Shown here in pieces: positions 1-6,804 of a DNA stretch of 37,430 nucleotides (the stretch's first letter is position 1; the number at the start of each line of letters is the position of its first letter). The notes under the pieces were generated by a model. The model saw only the letters and a program-made list of their open reading frames with translations, made no database searches and had not been told where the DNA came from. The position numbers and the translations under genes were made by a program. This DNA is from Solirubrobacteraceae bacterium (GTDB taxonomy: Bacteria > Actinomycetota > Thermoleophilia > Solirubrobacterales > Solirubrobacteraceae), in contig JAUXSD010000207.1 of assembly GCA_030681525.1 (NCBI GenBank), forward strand, positions 1 to 37,430, given 5' to 3'.

Positions 1-660
<660 letters not shown>

Positions 661-690
661 CGGGCTCCGTCAGATCCGTACTGCTTGGAA

Positions 691-719
691 CGGCCCCGTG
701 GTCGTTTGGCGGTGGGCCG
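691..719 (+). terminator. Weak hairpin downstream of the sigma factor gene
   Basis: CGGCCC at 691-696 pairs with GGGCCG at 714-719 across a 17-nt loop. There is no T-run. It lies in the 79-bp gap between the sigma factor stop and the next start, so it could attenuate or end the sigma factor transcript, but the stem is short. Confidence 0.25.
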
Positions 720-739
720 CTGCGGAAAGCACCGTCCCG

Positions 740-1573
740 ATGCCACGTGAAATAACCGCCGACACGACGCTCACGATCCAGGGGATCGAGGTCCCGAAGC
801 TCGGATTCGGGACCTGGCAGCTGACCGGCGACGACTGCGTCGTCGGCGTCCGCGACGCGATCGAGCTCGGCTACCGCCACATCGACACGGCGCGCGCCTA
901 CGGCAACGAGGCCCAGGTCGGCCAGGGCCTGCACGACTCGGGCCGCAACCGCGACGAGATCTTCCTGACGACGAAGCTCTGGTACACCGACCTGCGCGCC
1001 GTCGGAGTGCACGACCAGGTCGAGCAGTCGCTGCGCGACCTGCGCACGGAGTACGTCGACCTGCTGCTCATCCACTGGCCCAGTCGCCGGGTGCCGCTCG
1101 CCGAGACGCTCGGCGCGATGCTCGAGGCGCGCGAGTCCGGCCGGGTGCGCCACCTCGGTGTGGCGAACTTCCCGAGCGCGCTGCTGAGCGAGGCGCTCGA
1201 GTACGCGCCGCTGATCTGCAACCAGGTCGAATATCACCCGTACCTCGCCCAGCCGCAGGTGCTCGAGGTCGCCCGCGAGCGCGAGCTGATGCTGACCGCG
1301 TACTCGCCGCTCGCCCAGGGAGCCGTGCTGCGCGACCCCATCCTCGGCGAGATCGGCGAGGCGCACGACCGCAGCCCCGCCCAGATCGCGCTGCGCTGGC
1401 TGCTCGACCAGCCACAGGTCTCGGCGGTCCCGAAGGCCTCCTCGCGCGAGCACCGCGCCACGAACCTCGCCGTCTTCGACTTCGAGCTCACCGACGATGA
1501 GCGCGGCCGGATCGCCGGCCTGCACCGGGACATCCGCACCATCGACCCGCCCTGGGCCCCCGACTGGGACTGA
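740..1573 (+). CDS. Aldo/keto reductase (2,5-diketo-D-gluconate reductase-like)
   Basis: A 277-residue NADPH-dependent reductase of the AKR (beta/alpha)8-barrel fold that reduces aldehydes and ketones to alcohols in the cytosol. The catalytic tetrad is visible: Asp and Tyr in HIDTARAYGNE (~residues 45-55), Lys in LTTKLWY and His in LLLIHWPS. The C-terminal VSAVPKASSREH region is the usual cofactor 2'-phosphate contact. I chose ATG 740 because the family N-terminus (TIQGIEVPKLGFGTW) follows at once and GGAAAG at 724-729 is a possible ribosome site; an upstream GTG at 698 would add 14 unconserved residues. The physiological substrate cannot be read from sequence. A perfect palindrome follows the stop. 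Confidence 0.9.
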   Translation: MPREITADTTLTIQGIEVPKLGFGTWQLTGDDCVVGVRDAIELGYRHIDTARAYGNEAQVGQGLHDSGRNRDEIFLTTKLWYTDLRAVGVHDQVEQSLRDLRTEYVDLLLIHWPSRRVPLAETLGAMLEARESGRVRHLGVANFPSALLSEALEYAPLICNQVEYHPYLAQPQVLEVARERELMLTAYSPLAQGAVLRDPILGEIGEAHDRSPAQIALRWLLDQPQVSAVPKASSREHRATNLAVFDFELTDDERGRIAGLHRDIRTIDPPWAPDWD

Positions 1574-1587
1574 GCCGGCGCGCCGGC
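1574..1587. terminator. GC palindrome directly after the aldo/keto reductase stop
   Basis: A perfect 14-bp palindrome (GCCGG/CGCG/CCGGC) begins at the first base after the stop codon. It can form a compact hairpin on either strand but lacks a T-run, so its termination role is inferred from position only. Confidence 0.3.
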
Positions 1588-1693
1588 CCACGGCGCAGTG
1601 AGCGTGGCGCGAGTCCGTTGGCTACGAGCGTCTTCGCATCACGCCGGCCGTCCGCCCGCCGGCCCCGGCCCGCACCGCCCGCACTGGCCGAAT

Positions 1694-1705
1694 GTCGCAT
1701 GCGAC
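1694..1705. promoter_or_regulatory. Perfect 12-bp palindrome upstream of pilT
   Basis: GTCGCATGCGAC is self-complementary and lies 46 bp before the proposed pilT start, in a 177-bp gap with no supported gene. It has the form of a dimeric regulator site, but no regulator can be named. I looked for the conserved blocks of the cyclic-di-GMP class I riboswitch here and did not find them. Confidence 0.25.
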
Positions 1706-1750
1706 CCCGCAGCCCTCAGGTCGCAGCGGCGTTCAGCCGATGGGGGGAGC

Positions 1751-2875
1751 GTGTTCGACGTCGACAATGCCCTCTGCACGCTCGTGCAGCTCGGAGGCTC
1801 CGACCTCCATCTGAAGATCCAGTCACCGCCGCTGACGCGTGTCGACGGCGAGCTTCGCCCGATCGAGGGCGCCGCCCCGCTGACCCCCGAGGACACCGAG
1901 ACGGCGGTGCGCACGATGCTCGCCGATCCGGTGAAGCTCGACGAGCTCGCCCACGAGCACGAGGTCGACTTCTCGTACTCGATCACCGGCATCGCGCGCT
2001 TCCGCGTCAACGCCTTCCGCCAGCGCGGCTCGCTGAGCCTCGTGGCCCGCGCGATTCCCCACTCCATCCGCACGGTCGCCGACCTCAACCTGCCGCCGGT
2101 CATCTCCGAGCTGGCCGAGGAGGAGCGCGGGATCATCCTGCTCACCGGCACGACCGGCTCGGGCAAGTCGACGACGCTCGCCGCGATCATCGACCACATC
2201 AACACGCGGATGTCGAAGCACATCGTCACGATCGAGGACCCGATCGAGTTCCTGCACGTCGACAAGAAGTCGGTCATCAACCAGCGCGAGGTCGGCCAGG
2301 ACACGCTGTCGTTCAAGCGCGCGCTGCGGCGCGTCCTGCGCCAGGACCCCGACGTCATCCTGATCGGCGAGATGCGCGACGAGGAGACCGTCCACACCGC
2401 GCTGAGCGCGGCCGAGACCGGCCACCTCGTGCTCTCGACGGTCCACACCGTCGACGCCGCGGAGACCGTCAACCGCATCATCGACTTCTTCCCGCCGCAC
2501 ATGGAGGGCCAGATCCGCGCCATGCTGGCCGGCACGCTGAAGGGCGTCGTCTCCCAGCGCCTCGTGCGCTCGACCGACGGCGGCCGCGTCGCGACCTGCG
2601 AGATCATGCGGATGACCGGCCGGGTGCGCGACATGATCATGGACCCGGCCCAGACCGGCCGCCTCACCGAAGTCGTCTCCGAGGGCGCCTACTACGGCAT
2701 GCAGACCTTCGACCAGGCGCTGTTCGACCACGTCAAGGCCGGACGCGTCGACGTCGACCAGGCGATGCTCGCCGCCACGAGCCCGCATGACTTCAAGCTG
2801 CTGCTCGCCGCCGACGGCAAGCGCGGTACGACGATGGAGGACGTCATCAACGTGGAGGCGCAGCGGGCCGCGTAG
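1751..2875 (+). CDS. pilT: Type IV pilus retraction ATPase PilT
   Basis: A 374-residue hexameric secretion-ATPase family protein that powers pilus disassembly and twitching at the inner membrane. The N-terminal domain opens with the PilT hallmark GGSDLHLK. Walker A is GTTGSGKST at residues 133-141. The Asp box (TIEDPIEF), Walker B region (DVILIGEMRDEET, with the Glu typical of PilT) and His box (GHLVLSTVHT) follow in order. The C-terminal region is the usual PilT length. The GTG at 1751 is the likely start: it sits just before the conserved N-terminus and next to a G-rich stretch (1742-1749) that is unusually close for a ribosome site. No other pilus gene is visible, so this pilT is an orphan here. 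Confidence 0.9.
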   Translation: MFDVDNALCTLVQLGGSDLHLKIQSPPLTRVDGELRPIEGAAPLTPEDTETAVRTMLADPVKLDELAHEHEVDFSYSITGIARFRVNAFRQRGSLSLVARAIPHSIRTVADLNLPPVISELAEEERGIILLTGTTGSGKSTTLAAIIDHINTRMSKHIVTIEDPIEFLHVDKKSVINQREVGQDTLSFKRALRRVLRQDPDVILIGEMRDEETVHTALSAAETGHLVLSTVHTVDAAETVNRIIDFFPPHMEGQIRAMLAGTLKGVVSQRLVRSTDGGRVATCEIMRMTGRVRDMIMDPAQTGRLTEVVSEGAYYGMQTFDQALFDHVKAGRVDVDQAMLAATSPHDFKLLLAADGKRGTTMEDVINVEAQRAA

Positions 2876-2891
2876 CCACCGACCGGACATC

Positions 2892-2912
2892 GCCCGTCCC
2901 GGTGCGGGCTTT
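2892..2912 (+). terminator. Hairpin with short T-run after pilT
   Basis: GCCCG at 2892-2896 pairs with CGGGC at 2905-2909 over an 8-nt loop and is followed by TTT at 2910-2912. It lies 17 bp after the pilT stop. A plausible weak intrinsic terminator. Confidence 0.4.
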
Positions 2913-2979
2913 CGCGACGCCGCACCCGCAACGGCGGCCGGCGTTACGAGAGCCCACACAGTCACGTTGCTTCAGTCTG

Positions 2980-2985
2980 TAAAGT
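2980..2985 (+). promoter_or_regulatory. -10-like TAAAGT close to the hxlR-type start
   Basis: TAAAGT ends 7 nt before ATG 2993. There is no convincing ribosome site. This would place the transcription start at or next to the start codon, as in leaderless mRNAs. Confidence 0.4.
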
Positions 2986-2992
2986 GGTGGGC

Positions 2993-3364
2993 ATGGACGA
3001 CACGTGTCCGGTCTGCAAGACCGCTGAAATCGTCTGCGGCAAGTGGACGCTGCTGCTCATCCGCGACCTCTCCGAGGGGCGCTCGCGCTTCTGTGAGCTC
3101 GAGCGCTCGCTGGCGGGGATCAGCCCGCGCACGCTCTCGCTGCGCCTGCGCGCGCTCGAGGAGGAGGGGATCGTCGAGCGCGACACCTTCCCCGAGGTCC
3201 CGCCCCGCGTCGAGTATCAGCTCACCGAGAAGGGCCTGGCGCTGCTGCCGATCATCGACGGCATGCGCACGTACGGCACGCGCTGGCTAGGCGCGCACTG
3301 TGCTGACCTCCCGGCCGGCGACATCGCGCCCGCCGAGGACCCGGTCGGCGCCGCGGCCGCCTAG
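2993..3364 (+). CDS. HxlR-family winged-helix transcriptional regulator
   Basis: A 123-residue DNA-binding protein. The family core is clear: CPV near the N-terminus, GKWTLLLIRDLSEG (helix 2), SRFCELERSLAGISPRTLS (recognition helix region), LRALEEEGIVER (wing) and YQLTEKGLALLPII. HxlR/YodB-type regulators often sense electrophiles or disulfide stress through an N-terminal Cys. Cys residues are present at the expected place (about residues 5 and 14), so redox sensing is possible but not shown. ATG 2993 is preferred over GTG 2984 because it leads directly into the family start. Its last 78 bases overlap the convergent acyltransferase gene. No target is evident. Confidence 0.85.
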   Translation: MDDTCPVCKTAEIVCGKWTLLLIRDLSEGRSRFCELERSLAGISPRTLSLRLRALEEEGIVERDTFPEVPPRVEYQLTEKGLALLPIIDGMRTYGTRWLGAHCADLPAGDIAPAEDPVGAAAA

Positions 3365-4537
3365 CGGCGGCTCCTCGCCGGCCTCCTGGGTCCTGCGGCG
3401 CTCGCGCCGTGCCGTCCAGCGCAGGACCGGGCGCTCGCAGACGAACCAGCTCAGCGCCGCGAGCGCGAGCGACGGGAGCAGCGCGAGCGCGGTCCCCAGA
3501 AACGGGTCCAACGGGAGCACGTCGTAGCCGCGCATGACCATGAGCACGGGGACGTGCCAGAGGTAGAAGCCGTAGGAGATGATCCCCAGCGCCGGCAGGA
3601 CGCGGCCGCCGAACACGCGGCTGCGCGGCGCGATCGCGAAGGCGCCGACGATGAGCGCGAAACCGACGGCCGAGGGCAGGTCGCGCATGATCGAGAACAG
3701 CATCGTGGCGTCGATCCCGCTCGCGGGCGCCGCGGCCTTGGCGAAGGCGTCGACGAGGACGAGCGCCACGCCGGCGGTGACCAGCAGCCGCTTCGTGCCC
3801 ATCTCGATCGTGCGACCTTGGGCGAGCAGCGCGGCGAGCATGCCGAGCGCGAAGTACGGCAGCATCGCGGCGAGCGTCTTGGAGAACGTCATGCTCAGCC
3901 CCCGGCCGGCAATGGTCCAGTTGTAGATCACGCCGACGACCAGCAGCGCGAGCGGGACGATCGCCAGCGTGCCGCGCCGGCGCGGCAGCCGCAGCGCCAG
4001 CCAGCCGATCAGAGGCAGGATGGCGTAGAAGCTCACCTCGACCGCCAGCGACCACATCGGCGGGTTGAGCTTCATGACGCTGCCGGCCGACAGGTTCTGC
4101 CCGAAGACGACGAACAGCGGCAGCTCGCCGGCGGGCGGCAGGCGCAGTCCGGGCGTCCCCTGCAGGCCCCAGAGCAGCAGGATCGAGCCGCCGAGCGCGA
4201 CGTAGTAGGCGGGCAGGATGCGGGCCGCGCGCGTGCGGACGTAGCGGCCGATGCTCGGCCGCGGGCGATCGCCGAGCGCGGCGGCGATCCAGGGGCGCGA
4301 CAGCAGGAAGCCCGACAGCACGAAGAACAGGACCAGCGCCAGACGTAGCTCGTGAACGGCGTAGTCGCCGACCGTCGAGCGATCCGTCGCGCTCGGCTCG
4401 GGCATCGTGTACAGCCATCCGTGGAAGACGAAGATCGACAGCGCAGCCAAGCCGCGCAGGCCATCCAGCGATGCCAACCGCCGGTCTGCTCTCGTGTGCG
4501 AGGCGTCCGCCGTCACCGTGACGTCGGGCGCTTGCAT
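3287..4537 (-). CDS. Membrane acyltransferase of the acyltransferase-3 (OafA/YrhL) family
   Basis: A 416-residue integral membrane protein with about ten hydrophobic segments. Family marks are visible: SLDGLRGLAALSIFVFH near the N-terminus (with the conserved His), a long polar loop, FFVLSGFLLSRPW, and RTRAARILPAYY (the R-x-x-RI-P-x-Y motif). Such enzymes transfer acetyl or other acyl groups to surface polysaccharides, peptidoglycan or lipids across the cytoplasmic membrane; the acceptor here is unknown. ATG 4537 is favoured because TAGCAT lies 10 nt upstream on the minus strand; GTG codons at 4558 and 4564 would add 7 or 9 residues. The 3' end overlaps the convergent HxlR gene by 78 bp. The C-terminal tail is basic and probably cytosolic. 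Confidence 0.87.
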   Translation of the reverse strand: MQAPDVTVTADASHTRADRRLASLDGLRGLAALSIFVFHGWLYTMPEPSATDRSTVGDYAVHELRLALVLFFVLSGFLLSRPWIAAALGDRPRPSIGRYVRTRAARILPAYYVALGGSILLLWGLQGTPGLRLPPAGELPLFVVFGQNLSAGSVMKLNPPMWSLAVEVSFYAILPLIGWLALRLPRRRGTLAIVPLALLVVGVIYNWTIAGRGLSMTFSKTLAAMLPYFALGMLAALLAQGRTIEMGTKRLLVTAGVALVLVDAFAKAAAPASGIDATMLFSIMRDLPSAVGFALIVGAFAIAPRSRVFGGRVLPALGIISYGFYLWHVPVLMVMRGYDVLPLDPFLGTALALLPSLALAALSWFVCERPVLRWTARRERRRTQEAGEEPPLGGRGADRVLGGRDVAGREVSTVRA

Positions 4538-4547
4538 GTGGTCTTCG

Positions 4548-4553
4548 ATGCTA
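4548..4553 (-). promoter_or_regulatory. -10-like TAGCAT before the acyltransferase start
   Basis: On the minus strand TAGCAT ends 10 nt before ATG 4537. Same geometry as other start-proximal hexamers in the window; a short or absent leader is implied. Confidence 0.3.
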
Positions 4554-4617
4554 CCCACCCGCACGCGCGTGCTACCCCGGCGTCACGTGGCGTCAGCGCG
4601 CGTGGCAGGATGCGCCG

Positions 4618-5070
4618 ATGGGCGACGTGACGCACAAGCGCTGGGTGCAGCACTCCAACGGGGTGCTGCGGGCGGCCGGGCTGCGCGCGAGCGCCGGCCG
4701 CACCGCCGTCGTGGAGCTGCTCAGCCGCCAGAGCTGCCTGGTCACCGCTCAGGAGATCGCCGACCAGCTGCGCGAGCAGGGCAGCGCCGGCTCGACGGCG
4801 ACCGTGTACCGCGCGCTGGAGACCCTGCACGAGCTCGGCCTGCTGCGCCGCTTCGATGCCGACGGCGTCGCGCGCTACGAGCCGGTCCACCCGTCGGGCG
4901 ACCACCACCACCACATCGTGCTCGAGGAGACCGGCGACGTCGTGCCCTTCGACGACGCCGAGCTCGAGCGGGCGATCGCCGGCATCGGCCAGCGGCTCGG
5001 TCTGATCGTCACGAGCCACGACATCATCCTGCGCGGCCGGCTGATCGACGATCCGCCGGAGTCTGACTAG
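4618..5070 (+). CDS. Fur-family transcriptional regulator lacking structural-zinc cysteines
   Basis: A 150-residue regulator of the Fur/Zur/PerR fold. The N-terminal winged helix is clear (LRASAGRTAVVELLSRQ, TAQEIADQLR, STATVYRALETLHELGLLRR). The dimerization half has the family metal-binding stretch as HPSGDHHHHIV. Two usual features are absent: the CxxC just after the His cluster reads LEET, and there is no C-terminal CxxC. The protein contains a single Cys, in the DNA-binding half. It therefore cannot form the standard Cys4 zinc site; it may use a His-rich regulatory site only. It probably represses a metal- or peroxide-response regulon. ATG 4618 follows AGGA at about 4607-4610. No metal transporter is adjacent. 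Confidence 0.85.
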   Translation: MGDVTHKRWVQHSNGVLRAAGLRASAGRTAVVELLSRQSCLVTAQEIADQLREQGSAGSTATVYRALETLHELGLLRRFDADGVARYEPVHPSGDHHHHIVLEETGDVVPFDDAELERAIAGIGQRLGLIVTSHDIILRGRLIDDPPESD

Positions 5071-5157
5071 CTCAGGCGACGTTCCTGCGGGTTTTCGTCG
5101 GGTTCGACCGGGTAAAGCCTGACGTACAGCACCCGATGGAGGAGAGGACGCACACAC

Positions 5158-5361
5158 ATGGCCGACGAGGTAACCCACGAGGACAACGACACTCCGACCG
5201 CGACCGACGACGACATCAAGCGGATGGACGCCGACACGGTCCCGCAGCCGGGCGACTCCCGCCCCGGTGAGAGCGTTGACGAAGGCGCCGGTGGCGGCCC
5301 GCAGTCCGCGACGGACACCGACGCGGTCGAAGATCCCAAGAGCGGTCACAGCCCGGTCTGA
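5158..5361 (+). CDS. Small acidic, probably disordered protein of unknown function
   Basis: A 67-residue protein rich in Asp, Glu, Thr, Gly and Pro, with no predicted membrane segment or signal peptide and no domain I recognise. Expression is supported by a strong ribosome site (GGAGGAGAGG ending about 8 nt before ATG 5158) and by a stable hairpin 25 bp after the stop. Composition suggests a soluble, unstructured, highly negatively charged protein. No function is proposed. Confidence 0.6.
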   Translation: MADEVTHEDNDTPTATDDDIKRMDADTVPQPGDSRPGESVDEGAGGGPQSATDTDAVEDPKSGHSPV

Positions 5362-5385
5362 TCACCCGACCGACGTTGCTTGGCT

Positions 5386-5411
5386 GACCCCGGCGCCACG
5401 GCGCTGGGGTC
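5386..5411 (+). terminator. Stable hairpin after the small acidic gene
   Basis: GACCCC at 5386-5391 pairs with GGGGTC at 5406-5411 and the stem continues inward through GGCGC/GCGCT (one G-T pair), about 11 bp with a 4-nt loop. Only a weak T-run follows. Likely ends the small acidic gene's transcript. Confidence 0.5.
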
Positions 5412-5458
5412 GCCCTGGTTAACGGGAGCGCGGTTGCAGCGAGCAGGAGGCGCGCGGC

Positions 5459-5476
5459 GCGAGGCGAACGCCTCGC
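5459..5476 (+). promoter_or_regulatory. Perfect inverted repeat between a strong ribosome site and the start of the HEPN-like gene
   Basis: GCGAGGCG at 5459-5466 and CGCCTCGC at 5469-5476 are exact complements separated by AA. They end one base before ATG 5478. A consensus AGGAGG lies at 5445-5450, too far from the ATG unless the hairpin forms and brings the two together; the repeat could equally be a DNA operator. Confidence 0.45.
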
Positions 5477-5477
5477 C

Positions 5478-6728
5478 ATGCGCCACCGCCCCCTCCACGC
5501 CGCCCTGAGTGCCTTCGCCGAGGAGGCCGCCTGGCAGCTCGCCGAGGCGACGTCCGACGGCGCCGACGTGCCGTTCGAGATCGTCGAGTCGCGCGGAGCG
5601 CGGCGCGACACGCCGCTGTACTGCTACCGGCCCCTGACGGAGAACTTCATCCGCGACCGCAAGGGCGTGCTCGAGCGGCTGCCCTCCTATCCGGCCGCGT
5701 CGCGCGCGCTGGCCGCGCTCGACGGCGTCGGCGACTACCTGCGCGAGCAGTCCGAGCCACGGGTGCCCGACGAGCCGCGCGAGCGCGCGGACGTCGCGCT
5801 GCGTGTCTTCATCAGCCGGATCTTCAGCGAGGCGACCGAGTTCGTCGTCACGCCCGAGCGCTTCGACCGCGCCTACCAGGAGCTCGAGGATGCGCTGCTG
5901 GAGGGGCGCGCCGACACCGTCGTCGTGGCGCCGCTGCTGGGCCTGCAGCTCGTGTCGGCCGAGGTGCCGCTCGGCCAGGGGCTGTCGCTCATCCGCGGCG
6001 ACGACCTGCCCGACGCGCCGGCCGAGGCGATCTGGGCCGGCGCCGCCGACGAGCCGTGCGTGCTGGCGTGCCTGACGCTGACCGACGATCCCGCCGCGCC
6101 CACCCCGCTCAGCGAGGCCACCGCGCGCTTTCGCCGGCTGCTGACCGCGCTGCGCCTCTACGACCCGCTGCGCGTCGCGCTCGGCCCGGTCGCCTGGCAG
6201 CGCAGCGGCGGCGGCGCCTGGTCGATCGGCGGCCTGGGGACGGGCGGCCGGCCCAACGGCGTGCTGTTGATCGGCGAGGCCGCCGAGGACGAGCTGCGCG
6301 CCTTCTGCAACCTCGTCGCCCGGCGTACGCCGCGCTCGGGCGAGCTGGCGTGGGCGCTGCGCCGCTACGACCTGGGCTGCGAGCGCACGAGCGCGTTCGA
6401 GACGCTGACCGACCACCTCCTCGCGCTGCGCGCGCTGCTCGAGCCCGAGGGCCCGCAGAGCGGGCGGCTGGCGGGGCGCGTCGCGGCGCTGTGCGCGACG
6501 CCCGAGCAGCGCCCCGCCGTCACCGAGCGCGTCGCCCACGCGGCCTCGCTGGAGCGCTCGATCATCGCCGGCCTGGCGCCGACCGACGGCGGCGTCGAGA
6601 AGCTGCTCGCCGAGATCACCGGCCACCTGCGCGCGCTGCTGCGCGACGTGCTCTGCGGCCATCTGGACTCCGACCTGCGCTCGGTGGCCGACCGGCTGCT
6701 GGCGGAGGCGGGCGCCGTCACGGGCTGA
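5478..6728 (+). CDS. Unknown protein with ApeA-type HEPN-like C-terminal domain
   Basis: A 416-residue soluble protein. I do not recognise residues 1-300 as a named domain; they contain alternating strands and acidic helices. Residues ~314-400 resemble the Apea-like HEPN fold: a helix ending in LLEPEG, GRLAGRVAAL, then LERSIIAGL at 358-366 and a last helix with LRALLRDVLCG. In active HEPN RNases and toxins this position carries R-x4-6-H (LRSxIVHG); here Arg360 is present but His is Ala364. The domain may therefore be structural or nucleic-acid binding rather than nucleolytic. No toxin-antitoxin or phage-defence partner is adjacent. In-frame starts between AGGAGG and ATG 5478 are absent, so 5478 is used. 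Confidence 0.7.
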   Translation: MRHRPLHAALSAFAEEAAWQLAEATSDGADVPFEIVESRGARRDTPLYCYRPLTENFIRDRKGVLERLPSYPAASRALAALDGVGDYLREQSEPRVPDEPRERADVALRVFISRIFSEATEFVVTPERFDRAYQELEDALLEGRADTVVVAPLLGLQLVSAEVPLGQGLSLIRGDDLPDAPAEAIWAGAADEPCVLACLTLTDDPAAPTPLSEATARFRRLLTALRLYDPLRVALGPVAWQRSGGGAWSIGGLGTGGRPNGVLLIGEAAEDELRAFCNLVARRTPRSGELAWALRRYDLGCERTSAFETLTDHLLALRALLEPEGPQSGRLAGRVAALCATPEQRPAVTERVAHAASLERSIIAGLAPTDGGVEKLLAEITGHLRALLRDVLCGHLDSDLRSVADRLLAEAGAVTG

Positions 6729-6804
6729 ACGGCCCGCGCCTCATATCACTCCACATTGTGGGGCGCTGCGGTGGTAGCGTGGGTTCCTGCGAACGAACAG
6801 CCGC

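Noticed and set aside
1574..1750. Possible cyclic-di-GMP riboswitch before pilT
   Set aside because: The context is attractive, but the conserved receptor and tetraloop blocks are not present; only palindromes are seen.
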